Assembly (NCBI GenBank): GCA_028716025.1
Contig: JAQUQP010000007.1
Coordinates: 1-24,601 of the forward strand
DNA: 24,601 nucleotides
DNA from: a bacterium
Lineage (GTDB): Bacteria; UBA6262
Direction: 5' to 3'
Positions 6,478 to 14,730 of the stretch are shown here, in pieces (the first letter of the stretch is position 1; the number at the start of each line of letters is the position of its first letter). The translations under genes and the position numbers were made by a program. The notes below the pieces were generated by a model. It searched no databases, was not told the origin of the DNA, and saw only the letters and a list, made by a program, of their open reading frames with translations.

Positions 6478-8655
6478 TTATTTTGGGCTCATCCTTTCCT
6501 CTGCTTTTTTTATGTACTTTTCCGCTTTTAGAGCTATTTTATCCTTAGGATTGATTTCTATCACTTTTTTCCATTTATCAATCGCTCCCTGATAATCACC
6601 CTTTTTATAAGCGATCTGCCCTTCTTCAAAATACTCTTTAGCTGTTAACCGATTGGGAGTTGTCTTGATACTGATCTTGCTTTCCTGTTCCCTGGTCATT
6701 TTTTCAGCTTCTATTGAGGAAGTAACCACATATGGCGTAATAAAGACCATTAATTCTGTTTTTTCCTTGGTCAATCCCTGTTTCTTAAACAACCAGCCCA
6801 GAATGGGAATGTCTCCCAATAACGGTATCTTGCTGTCAGAATACGAATCATCATCCTTGATCAGACCGCCGATGACTACGGTTTGTCCATCTTGAACCAC
6901 TACTTTGGTTTTAGCTTCACGATCAGCCAGTATAGGCGCATTCAATTCCGCGTTAGTTCCTAAGATCTTTTTAATGCTGAGAGATACATCCAAGGCTACG
7001 TCTTTAGCCGTGTTAATAAGCGGAGTGACTTTTAATTCTATAGATATATTTTTATAATCATACGTTTTTACGGTTTGGAGCTTTCCTGCTTCGTCCGTGA
7101 CAAAATGTACTTCTTTCAAAATGGGGACTTCTTCTCCCACTTTAATTATCGCTTCCTGATTATTACTGGCCAGCACATGCGGTGTGGAAAGGATATTCAC
7201 CTTTTGGTCCGTAGCCAATGCCTGCAATAAAGCGGAAACGGAATTATCACTCTTCAAAACCGAATATTTAAGACCGTCACCGATAAAATTACCCACCCCA
7301 AAATTTTGCTGTAAAGTTCCTGACATCTTTGGATTATTTTCTCCCCAACCCTGGGTATAGGACCATTCCACGCCAAGTTTATTCTCTTTGGTCAGGCTTA
7401 CTTCCACCATCAGAGCCTTAATGAGCACTTGCGCCGTCCGCACATCCAATTTCTCAAGAATACGCTGGATCCGGGGATAATTCTGGTTAGCCGTGGTAAT
7501 GATCAGGCTATTAGTGCGGTCATCAATGACTACGTTAAAACCGCCATCGATCACTGAATTAGTTCCCGGCTTAAGCATTTCATTTAGTATTTTAGCAATA
7601 TCGGCAGCCTTGGAATTCTGCAGGGAAAATACTTTGGTATTATCATTGGCCGTAGCTGTTTCCCGGTCCAACTTAAGGGCCAAGTCCTTAACCACAGCGA
7701 GATTATTTTGTGTCGTTATCACGATGAGGGCATGCAACCGATTGTCCGGAATGATCTCCAGGTAATTAACGATGCGGGGTTTAGAGGTCAACAAGATCGC
7801 TTTAATTTTAGCCGCTAACGCATTTTCCTCGCTATTCTGTAAACTGATAATATCGATCTTTATCCTGTCGCCATAGATAGCCACATCGATATTCTCCAGG
7901 ACTTTAAGGATCTTCTTGATATTGGAGCCAACATCCGTCAATATAAGCGAATTGGTCCGTTCATCAACGACCACATTGCCATTGCGTGAAATAAGCGGCT
8001 GCAGATCATTTTTCACTTCATTAGCGACAATATACTTTAAAGGTATGATCTGGGTAACAACCCGGTCATCGCCCACCTGTACCGACTGATTTGTTCTGAT
8101 CTCAATGCTCTTCTGGGCAGCTTCGGTTTGGGTCACCACTTTTACCATGTTCTCATAACGGACCATGGTCAATCCTTTTATTTCCAAGATCGACTGCAGC
8201 ATATCCATAGCCTCATCTACCGGAATACGCTTATTACTGATCACGGTCACGTTCCCGCGCACATTATCACCTAAAATAAAAGTAAGCCCGGTCACATCGC
8301 TAAAAAACTTCAAGACCAGGCTGATATCTGTATTCTGGAAATTTAAAGCAATAAGTTGCTGTTCTTTTTCCGGTTTTGCCAGCGCTGGAGCAGCTATAGG
8401 CGGTGCAGGAGTTATAGGTGCTGTAGGAGCCGCTTCTGGAACAAGTGGTGTAATGGGAATAAATGGCGGCTGGCTCTTTATCGGTTCTGGCTGTGCCAGG
8501 TCAGTAGCCTCCGCAGGTTTTTCAATGATCGGGGGTACAGTCAGCTTACCTGGATCAAAATTAGGATCGGCGGCTGATAAGGGTATAACCAGAAATAGAG
8601 TGGTCATTATAGTGATCGTACTTATTATTATGGATATGTTCTTTAAAAGTCTCAA
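6478..8655 (-). CDS. gspD: Type II secretion secretin GspD with C-terminal TPR-like tail
   Basis: A 725-residue outer-membrane secretin. It has a signal peptide (about 1-29), a Pro/Ala-rich linker (about 50-97), an N0 domain (101-170), three N1-type repeats (about 201-265, 267-335, 341-405) and the secretin core (about 430-655). The core contains VGEEVPIL, VVIGGLI, and PLLGDIPILGWLF close to the gate and lip. Residues 677-722 add a TPR-like helical pair (YFEEGQIAYKKGDYQGAI) in place of a classical pilotin-binding S-domain. The start codon is TTG, chosen because AGGAGG lies 8 nt upstream and the nearby ATG runs into a stop at once. It is the last gsp gene. The linker is unusually long, and the TPR tail is the odd part. 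Confidence 0.93.
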   Translation of the reverse strand: MRLLKNISIIISTITIMTTLFLVIPLSAADPNFDPGKLTVPPIIEKPAEATDLAQPEPIKSQPPFIPITPLVPEAAPTAPITPAPPIAAPALAKPEKEQQLIALNFQNTDISLVLKFFSDVTGLTFILGDNVRGNVTVISNKRIPVDEAMDMLQSILEIKGLTMVRYENMVKVVTQTEAAQKSIEIRTNQSVQVGDDRVVTQIIPLKYIVANEVKNDLQPLISRNGNVVVDERTNSLILTDVGSNIKKILKVLENIDVAIYGDRIKIDIISLQNSEENALAAKIKAILLTSKPRIVNYLEIIPDNRLHALIVITTQNNLAVVKDLALKLDRETATANDNTKVFSLQNSKAADIAKILNEMLKPGTNSVIDGGFNVVIDDRTNSLIITTANQNYPRIQRILEKLDVRTAQVLIKALMVEVSLTKENKLGVEWSYTQGWGENNPKMSGTLQQNFGVGNFIGDGLKYSVLKSDNSVSALLQALATDQKVNILSTPHVLASNNQEAIIKVGEEVPILKEVHFVTDEAGKLQTVKTYDYKNISIELKVTPLINTAKDVALDVSLSIKKILGTNAELNAPILADREAKTKVVVQDGQTVVIGGLIKDDDSYSDSKIPLLGDIPILGWLFKKQGLTKEKTELMVFITPYVVTSSIEAEKMTREQESKISIKTTPNRLTAKEYFEEGQIAYKKGDYQGAIDKWKKVIEINPKDKIALKAEKYIKKAEERMSPK

Positions 8656-8663
8656 TGCTGTTT

Positions 8664-8669
8664 CCTCCT
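8664..8669 (-). promoter_or_regulatory. Ribosome binding site fixing the TTG start of gspD
   Basis: On the minus strand a perfect AGGAGG lies 8 nt before TTG at 8655. An ATG just upstream of it reads into a TGA within a few codons, so TTG is the workable start. Confidence 0.75.
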
Positions 8670-8677
8670 CATATGTC

Positions 8678-9148
8678 TTACCGTATGCTTTTAATTCTTA
8701 ATGTTATCTGGAATTTATTTTCATAATCAAGATATACTGTTTGCGTTTTTTCATCTATGCTGACGATCTTAGCCCCATTCAGTTCATCCCCTGCTTTGTA
8801 ACTCCCCCCGATTCCGCTCTTCTGGTCGGTGATCAGAGCAGAGGTATCAGTACCGTTAAAAACAACACCGCTTAATAACAAGTTTTGCGATAGTTCAATT
8901 TTCTTGTTTTCAATAGCCCGCAGTTCTTCTGCTTTACGGCGTTCTTCCTCTATCCTTTTCTGTTCTTCCAGCCTATTCTTTTCTTGATCTCCCTCATTAA
9001 CTGATTTAATAGTGTTTGCTTCCCAAAGAGGCCTAAACATATTCCTCTGTATTATTATACCATAAGAAGAGTATGGCTTGCCATAAAGAACAGTGGCCAG
9101 GAAGAGAAAAAATACAAAAACCAAAAATAAGCGCCGGTAGGTATGCAT
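8678..9148 (-). CDS. gspC: GspC/PilP-like inner-membrane protein with HR domain
   Basis: A 156-residue bitopic protein. One N-terminal membrane segment (about 6-23) is followed by QRNMFRPLW, the conserved start of the periplasmic part in GspC/PilP proteins. A charged coiled coil rich in Glu, Arg and Lys follows (about 52-88), then a homology-region beta-domain (about 90-150) with LLLSGVVF, AGDELNG and VSIDEK. In the T2SS this domain contacts the N0 domain of GspD, whose gene comes next (22-nt gap). No PDZ or second coiled coil follows, so it is shorter than proteobacterial GspC and closer to PilP in architecture. The call rests on the HR-like strand pattern and gene order. Confidence 0.75.
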   Translation of the reverse strand: MHTYRRLFLVFVFFLFLATVLYGKPYSSYGIIIQRNMFRPLWEANTIKSVNEGDQEKNRLEEQKRIEEERRKAEELRAIENKKIELSQNLLLSGVVFNGTDTSALITDQKSGIGGSYKAGDELNGAKIVSIDEKTQTVYLDYENKFQITLRIKSIR

Positions 9149-9157
9149 TAAACCATC

Positions 9158-9688
9158 CTATTTTTCTATATACATGGTTGAAGCTACGACCTGGATCTTC
9201 AGCGGATCTGGATTATCAATACTATTGTCCACCTGTAAGCTTTCGATCCGCATCAGATTTCGCCCATTAGCCAGCTCATATAAAAATCTAACCAAACCAC
9301 TAATGTCAGCTTCCATGTTTATCTGTGCTTCCAGTACTTGGTACCCTTCCGCCTGCTTGACGGGTAAAGGAGTAATGCTATTGATCTTCCTGATCCCGTT
9401 ATCCCGGGCGACTTTTTCAATTTTAACAATGAACCGGGAAGCATATTCATCAATGGCTCCTTGAGCCGGTAAAAGATTTTTTAAACGAGAATAATCATTT
9501 TCCAAAGTCTCTTTTTTCGCCAGGAGCCCTTTGCTTTTGATCAAAAGCTGTTGTTTCGCCCGGAGGGTTGTATCAATCCTCCGCCAGAACTTGAAATATG
9601 GTTCCACAGCAAAAACATACAACAAGGTGATCCCGATGAGAATCACGCAGAACAAGAGAACAATTTTTTCCCGTTTTTGCAGGATCAT
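9158..9688 (-). CDS. gspM: GspM/PilO-like platform protein
   Basis: A 176-residue bitopic protein. A membrane segment (about 9-28) is followed by EPYFKFWRRIDTTL, a coiled coil (about 40-75), and a small alpha/beta domain with the pattern of PilO/GspM ferredoxin-like folds (LPVKQAEGY, ISGLVRFLYEL, RIESLQV). In type IV pili PilO pairs with PilN; GspM likewise pairs with GspL. The gene overlaps the gspL stop by 4 nt (ATGA), so translation is coupled. It ends in TAG, which shows that TAG is an ordinary stop in this genome. Sequence alone fits PilO at least as well as GspM; the operon decides the name. Confidence 0.8.
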   Translation of the reverse strand: MILQKREKIVLLFCVILIGITLLYVFAVEPYFKFWRRIDTTLRAKQQLLIKSKGLLAKKETLENDYSRLKNLLPAQGAIDEYASRFIVKIEKVARDNGIRKINSITPLPVKQAEGYQVLEAQINMEADISGLVRFLYELANGRNLMRIESLQVDNSIDNPDPLKIQVVASTMYIEK

Positions 9689-11223
9689 TCGGTTATGGTT
9701 TCCTTTAATTGGCAGTCTATTGCAAATTCTATCAGGTTTTGATTGCCATACCGCGCTTCTCTTGATTCCTTCATGGCTACTTTACCAAAATAACGGGTTT
9801 GATCAAGCTGCAAAACAAACCTGGTAACTGCCTCATAAGATTTGGTTTTGCCGCGGATAATTACCTGCCCCTGAGAATCATATACTAAATGATCGATATA
9901 TATTTCCGGCGTCGCGGCCAGGGAGAGTTGTCTTAATCCTTCCAGTATTTGTGTACGGTCATCCAGCCAACCGCTATAGAGTTCGGTTTTTTTCTGTAAG
10001 TCCCTGGTTAGTTCAACCTCATTTTTTAATGCTGCCAATTCAAGATCGATCTCCCTGATCTGTTTTTTCTTATCGGATATTTTCAAGTAACTTATCCCGG
10101 TCAAATAAACTAAAAACAATCCAATGATCAAGGCCAAGGTAAAAATTATTTTCTTTTGTTTGGCCACAGACCTGTTGTCCAGTATCTCTGGAGGCAATAG
10201 ATTTATATCTACCGGCGCTTTTTCAGCCCCTTGTGCAGCCAATCCCAGAGCCACCTGGAATGATACTTCCTTTTCTTGCACTCCAGGGTCTGCACCTAAA
10301 AAACTCACCGGGATATTCAGTTTTTGCTCCAGGAATTCTTTCAAACCCGGTAGTTGACTGCCACCGCCGCTCAATAATAGTCTGGATATTTCCTTTTTTT
10401 TGCTTTCCAACCGGAAAGAGTCTAACGACTGATTGATCTCATGCAGTAACTTTTCTCCCCACTTTTTGCCCGTTTCTCGCAGTTTTGGGTTGTCAAAAAC
10501 CGGTTCTTCCTTCTTTAGCCGTTCACTCTCCTCAGGATTCACCGCTAATGCTTTTTGCAGCATCTGGCTCAGAGTCGCTCCGCCAACCGGAGCACTACGG
10601 GTAAACCGCAATGCTCCCCCGCTAACAATGCCAATTTCCATAGTATGTGCGCCGATTTCGATAATCGTGCTTGTTTCCAAGTCATCTTTAAACAACTGTT
10701 TGAACCGGCTATATAAACCAAAAGAGCTTAAGCCGATCAGAGTGACTTTCAGTCCGGCGGCGCTGAGTATCTTCAACTGTTCATCGATAATATCCCGTCT
10801 TACCATGACCACGGCTATATTACTGTTAGTTTCCTGGTCTTCAATTTCATAATCGATGATCTGGCTGGAGATTACTACTTTACCTAAAGATGCCGGTACA
10901 TGCTTTTCTACTTCAAAAGGCAGCATTTTACTTATTTCATCTTTATCAACTGATGGCAATTTTATGAATTTTACGATCGCGGAATTACGGTTAATACCCA
11001 GGACTACCCCGGTTTTGACGCTGTATTTCGCTCCGGCGAAGAACTCCCGTAAAAAGGCGATAGTAAAATCCAGGCGTTCCTGCTCATTCGGCTGCATAGA
11101 CAAAGGGATTTCTTTCTTCACTGTCTGCCATACGGCCCAGCCCTTGGAAGTCTTCTTCAGCTGAACAATCTTTATTGATGTTGTACCCAGATCCAGGCTG
11201 GTTAATATCCTTGTTCCAAACAT
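9685..11223 (-). CDS. gspL: GspL-type PilM-PilN fusion protein
   Basis: A 512-residue protein with two parts. Residues 1-325 form a PilM-like actin-fold ATPase domain (LTSLDLGTTSIKIV at the N-terminus; LSGGGSQLPGL, 284-294). Next come VDINLLPPE (338-346), the N-terminal motif of PilN, a membrane segment (about 358-380), a coiled coil and a periplasmic ferredoxin-like domain (about 435-505). In T4P systems PilM binds the cytoplasmic INLLP tail of PilN in trans; here both are in one chain, as in GspL. GspL links the ATPase GspE to the pseudopilus assembly site. Its ATG directly abuts the gspK stop with no spacer and it overlaps gspM by 4 nt. Confidence 0.87.
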   Translation of the reverse strand: MFGTRILTSLDLGTTSIKIVQLKKTSKGWAVWQTVKKEIPLSMQPNEQERLDFTIAFLREFFAGAKYSVKTGVVLGINRNSAIVKFIKLPSVDKDEISKMLPFEVEKHVPASLGKVVISSQIIDYEIEDQETNSNIAVVMVRRDIIDEQLKILSAAGLKVTLIGLSSFGLYSRFKQLFKDDLETSTIIEIGAHTMEIGIVSGGALRFTRSAPVGGATLSQMLQKALAVNPEESERLKKEEPVFDNPKLRETGKKWGEKLLHEINQSLDSFRLESKKKEISRLLLSGGGSQLPGLKEFLEQKLNIPVSFLGADPGVQEKEVSFQVALGLAAQGAEKAPVDINLLPPEILDNRSVAKQKKIIFTLALIIGLFLVYLTGISYLKISDKKKQIREIDLELAALKNEVELTRDLQKKTELYSGWLDDRTQILEGLRQLSLAATPEIYIDHLVYDSQGQVIIRGKTKSYEAVTRFVLQLDQTRYFGKVAMKESREARYGNQNLIEFAIDCQLKETITE

Positions 11224-12066
11224 TTAATCCTCTTGCCAGTATTTTATTTCTATCCCCTTGCTGTCCGGATCAAAAAAAAGGTATGCTGTTACCTTGTTAT
11301 AAGTTTGGCCATAAGAAGCGGTACAAACCGCTTGAAAATTTTCCGCCTGGTAACAAAGTAAGTCTTTGATCTGATTCAGCACTGACCCATCAATGATCTG
11401 AGTTATTGTCTGTTCATTTATATATTGATCATCTGACGTTCCATACATTCGATCCTGGCCCAACCGGTATTCTATAATACTCTGGGCCTGTTTTTCCGTC
11501 ATGCCGGGTAACGCTTTCAACAGTTCCAAGGGGGCGGTATTGACATTGATCTTGCCATTACTGCGAATACTGGCGATGGTTTCGACCTTGGCCACTATTT
11601 CTTCAGTAATATCCCCGCTTAGTAACAACTCCCTCATAGTTTCCAGTTTCCGCCCAGCCTGCCGGAATTGAAAGACAAAGCGCAAGACAGCGTCGCTATT
11701 AGCAAAACCAAAACTAGCAAATACTTTTTCTAGAAGATTTTTGGAAGCGCTATTAAGATTAACTTTCCCTTCTTCATTAGTCAGGCGCACTTCATATTCC
11801 CCGCCGCCAATCTCCCCCTTAAAGGACCGAAGATATGTTTCAGGAAAAGTTTCATCTTTAAGATGACGTTCCTTTTCTTCATAAATTGAACCGATCATCC
11901 GTTCAATACCGCTTCTGGAAATAGCCCGGGTCTGACATTCACGATAACGGTAATTGCTGATCCTAGCTTGCAGCCGGGCTACATAGACCACCCCCCCGAT
12001 CACCACTTCCAGGATCACCATTATCCACAACACCACTATTAAAGCAATGCCTCGGGTATTTTTCAT
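11224..12066 (-). CDS. gspK: Minor pseudopilin GspK
   Basis: A 280-residue pseudopilin with a very short leader (MKNTRG) and the prepilin peptidase site between Gly6 and Ile7, followed by the hydrophobic helix IALIVVLWIM. Position +5 of the mature protein is Val, not Glu; lack of Glu5 is characteristic of GspK, which caps the pseudopilus tip with GspI and GspJ. The middle carries helix-hairpin-helix-like stretches (VNLNSASKNLLEKVF and VNTAPLELLKALPGM) known from the GspK insert domain. No clear Shine-Dalgarno precedes the ATG; a weak internal promoter-like pair (TTGCCT, 17 nt, TAATAT) lies in the 41-nt gap before it. The stop abuts the gspL ATG. Confidence 0.9.
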   Translation of the reverse strand: MKNTRGIALIVVLWIMVILEVVIGGVVYVARLQARISNYRYRECQTRAISRSGIERMIGSIYEEKERHLKDETFPETYLRSFKGEIGGGEYEVRLTNEEGKVNLNSASKNLLEKVFASFGFANSDAVLRFVFQFRQAGRKLETMRELLLSGDITEEIVAKVETIASIRSNGKINVNTAPLELLKALPGMTEKQAQSIIEYRLGQDRMYGTSDDQYINEQTITQIIDGSVLNQIKDLLCYQAENFQAVCTASYGQTYNKVTAYLFFDPDSKGIEIKYWQED

Positions 12067-12107
12067 AAACTATATATTAACATAAAACCCAGGATCAGGC
12101 AAGTGCC

Positions 12108-13766
12108 TTACTCTAGAGATCTGCTGATCAGAATCAGTAAGACGATGTTCAAGAAGAAAGGCAAGTAGAGCAGTTTATTCAACGCCCGGCTCTCCAAATC
12201 TCTTTCCAGCACTAAGGGATTCAGCACCAGGCTAAGGCCTATGATCAGGGCCCAGATATTAGCGGTGGTATAGGTAAGGTATATCATATATAGTCCAAAC
12301 AGGACTTCCAGGAAAATAATCCTTTTTTCCCGATAAGACTCGATATGCGCTATTTCACCAGTCACCAGGAATTGAGCTTTTTTAGTAACTACATATTCGA
12401 TAAAATCCACCGATGACACCACTACCGTAGCAAGGCAGATATAAGTAAAAACGACCAGATAGCGTACCATATAGGCCGGTTTCTTGAACAGATCGATCAC
12501 TACCGGCCATAACTGGGCAGTGGAAGTGATCAACATGATCAGCAGAAAATCAAAAGTCCAATACACCTTATACTGGATATGAACTATAAAATCCAGGAAA
12601 TTTGCCGGATTGACCGGATAGATCAAATGTACGGGGATATTAAGTTTGAAAATATTCTGGCTATAAGGCAATATTATGGCGGCTACGATAATATAAGTTA
12701 AAAAAGGCAAAGCCAGCAACAAACTGCCGGCGGAAACAAAGACATCAATTTTTTCCACCCAGCTGATATTTTTGCCTTTTAGGAACGCCGGGAAATACTT
12801 TTCCAGATACTCAGCCGCCCCCTTAGACCAGCGGTTATTGCGTTTTCTCATCCGTTTATAGGTCAAAGGGAACTCTTCATAACAATATACATCCCTGGCA
12901 AAAACGCCCTGATAATCCTTTTCACGCAAGAAAGAAGAAAAAGCCAGGTCCTCGCTGGCGACTTCCGGAAATCCGCCTATCTCCTTCCAGGCACTGGTCC
13001 TGACTACGGCCCCATGGCCATAAAACATCATGAATCCGTATTGTTCTTTTACCGGGACATAATGATTCCAGTGCAAATCGGTATTGAAGGAAAAGATCCT
13101 GGCAAATTCACTCGCCTGTTTTGGATTGGCTTTCTGGTTAGCCTGGACAAAAGCGATCTTTTTATCCAAAAAGAAATAAGGTATCAATTTTTCCAGGAAA
13201 TCTTCCGGGAAAATACTATCAGCGTCACTAACAGCGAAATATTCATATCTATTCCCTATCTGTAGGAGAGCCTGATTGAGATTCCCGGCTTTAAATCCCC
13301 GGTTATTTTCCCGGCGCATTAGTTTAAGCCGGGGATGAGCAGAGACAAAACCGTCGATCTTTGTCCGGATTCCTGCATCAGAGGAATCATCTAATATATA
13401 TACATCAAAATTATTATAGGTTTGTTTTAAGCAGGATTCCAGCGCCGTCTCCTGGAAATCATCTTTAGTAGTATATAATATTGCTGCCGGAGGCTTTATT
13501 TTCAGGACTGGCAACTCATATTGCGGCGCTTTTACCAGGAAATAGGAATAAAAAGTAAAAATCGCATGATACAAACCATAGAACCAGAATAAGTTCAAAC
13601 AGAGGATAAAGACCGTAATACCCGCTTCTGATATTATATTGGACTGGTAAAAAGCCGGGTCATACAGCTTGATATCAAAATATATACAGATCAGTGCCCA
13701 GGTTATGAATAGACTCATATACAGGCTATTTTTTTTCTGAAACAATTCTTTCCCGGTATTAGACAA
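12108..13766 (-). CDS. Membrane family-2 glycosyltransferase inside the T2SS operon
   Basis: A 552-residue processive-type GT2. Two N-terminal membrane segments (about 16-34 and 48-76) precede a GT-A domain (about 90-315) with Asp126-Asp127, DAD (181-183), SEDLAF (Glu272-Asp273) and RNNRW (309-313). The last is the QxxRW position of cellulose-synthase-like enzymes with Arg in place of Gln. Several membrane segments follow (about 345-540). Layout and motifs are like beta-glucan/cellulose synthase-type polymerases; donor sugar and product are unknown. The start is TTG with GAGG 8 nt upstream; the first ATG is codon 17. It sits between gspJ and gspK with gaps of 36 and 41 nt on the same strand, so it is probably co-transcribed. 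No PilZ domain is fused, but a separate PilZ gene closes the operon. Confidence 0.85.
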   Translation of the reverse strand: MSNTGKELFQKKNSLYMSLFITWALICIYFDIKLYDPAFYQSNIISEAGITVFILCLNLFWFYGLYHAIFTFYSYFLVKAPQYELPVLKIKPPAAILYTTKDDFQETALESCLKQTYNNFDVYILDDSSDAGIRTKIDGFVSAHPRLKLMRRENNRGFKAGNLNQALLQIGNRYEYFAVSDADSIFPEDFLEKLIPYFFLDKKIAFVQANQKANPKQASEFARIFSFNTDLHWNHYVPVKEQYGFMMFYGHGAVVRTSAWKEIGGFPEVASEDLAFSSFLREKDYQGVFARDVYCYEEFPLTYKRMRKRNNRWSKGAAEYLEKYFPAFLKGKNISWVEKIDVFVSAGSLLLALPFLTYIIVAAIILPYSQNIFKLNIPVHLIYPVNPANFLDFIVHIQYKVYWTFDFLLIMLITSTAQLWPVVIDLFKKPAYMVRYLVVFTYICLATVVVSSVDFIEYVVTKKAQFLVTGEIAHIESYREKRIIFLEVLFGLYMIYLTYTTANIWALIIGLSLVLNPLVLERDLESRALNKLLYLPFFLNIVLLILISRSLE

Positions 13767-13802
13767 TTAGTGGACCTCAATATTCACGAATATTATTCAA
13801 TT

Positions 13803-14414
13803 TCAGAACTGTTTTCTGCTAAAAACAGGACTAATGACCTCTAAACTAAGCTCTTCCGGATCATGCATGTCAGCACTTTTCACCAGGACGGTTACCTTTA
13901 CGCTTTGCGGTAATTTTCTGCTTATTTCCGAATCCCATTCGCTGGACCACTGACCGTCGTTAAAATAGCTAAAACCAAGGTCTGTTATCAAAGGAGTTAC
14001 CAGTGTGTTGTGAGCTTCCGTTGGTAGCCCTTTTACCAGTCCTTCAGGTAATTTTTCTTCCTGGATCAATCCGTCCTGAAGATAATATCTCACTACGACC
14101 ATACCGATCTTCCTCATCTCAACATGCGAGCCAATATAACTGGTAGTAAAGGTTATTTGGTCTTTACTTCCTTTCAGGTAGCTGAAAGCGCCACGCAGGT
14201 CAGAACTAATTATATCCAGTGCTACTTGGGCGTTTTGATATAGTTCGATCTTGTCCTGCAGATTACGGGAATTATTCAATGCGGTCCGGTAGGTAAAATA
14301 CACCGTACTGATCACTAGCGACAATATTACACTGGCGATAAGCATCTCCACCAGGGTAAATCCCTGTTCATTTTTTAGCTTGCAGCATTTCAACAAGGAC
14401 ATCTTTTTTTTCAT
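13803..14414 (-). CDS. gspJ: Minor pseudopilin GspJ
   Basis: A 203-residue type IV pilin-like protein. The leader ends NEQG and is cut before FTLVEMLIASVIL (Phe+1, Glu+5), with the hydrophobic alpha-helix next. ALDIISSDLRGAF just after the helix is typical of GspJ, and the rest is a beta-rich globular domain. The start overlaps gspI by 47 nt. The 5' region is AAA-rich with only a weak ribosome site, so ATG at 14414 or ATG at 14402 could be used; either gives a workable leader. Known GspJ binds GspI and GspK to form the pseudopilus tip. The name comes from the helix-proximal motif plus order H-I-J-K. Confidence 0.85.
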   Translation of the reverse strand: MKKKMSLLKCCKLKNEQGFTLVEMLIASVILSLVISTVYFTYRTALNNSRNLQDKIELYQNAQVALDIISSDLRGAFSYLKGSKDQITFTTSYIGSHVEMRKIGMVVVRYYLQDGLIQEEKLPEGLVKGLPTEAHNTLVTPLITDLGFSYFNDGQWSSEWDSEISRKLPQSVKVTVLVKSADMHDPEELSLEVISPVFSRKQF

Positions 14415-14730
14415 TATTTTCCAACCATTGTATTTTTAAACTTAGCTTATCCACATGTTCAAAAGCAGGCTGGGCGTCCATCTCCCAGGTAAAATCAGGG
14501 TCGGTATCACCAAAGTCACCATGGTTGGTACCATAAACATACGAACCAGGCCGTATTTGCGCTAATTTACTTTCAGCTAGAGTTTTCGCTTTGATCATTT
14601 TCAATGACCGGGAGGTTGTTCTTAATGCTGCGCTCATTGATTGGATCAGAACAACCATTCCTAATGATAAGATAGCTAAAGCTACCAATATTTCGATCAA
14701 CATAAAGCCCTGTTGGTTATTATTTTTCAT
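14368..14730 (-). CDS. gspI: Minor pseudopilin GspI
   Basis: A 120-residue pseudopilin, the usual small size for GspI. The leader MKNNNQQG is followed by FMLIEILVALAILSLG (Glu+5), then a helix with SMSAALRTTSRS and KTLAESKLAQI, the Ala-rich ending typical of GspI. A short beta domain (about 65-120) follows. The ATG lies inside the end of gspH (11-nt overlap) with no obvious Shine-Dalgarno, so coupling to gspH translation is likely. It also overlaps gspJ. GspI is thought to start tip-complex assembly with J and K. Confidence 0.87.
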   Translation of the reverse strand: MKNNNQQGFMLIEILVALAILSLGMVVLIQSMSAALRTTSRSLKMIKAKTLAESKLAQIRPGSYVYGTNHGDFGDTDPDFTWEMDAQPAFEHVDKLSLKIQWLENNEKKDVLVEMLQAKK

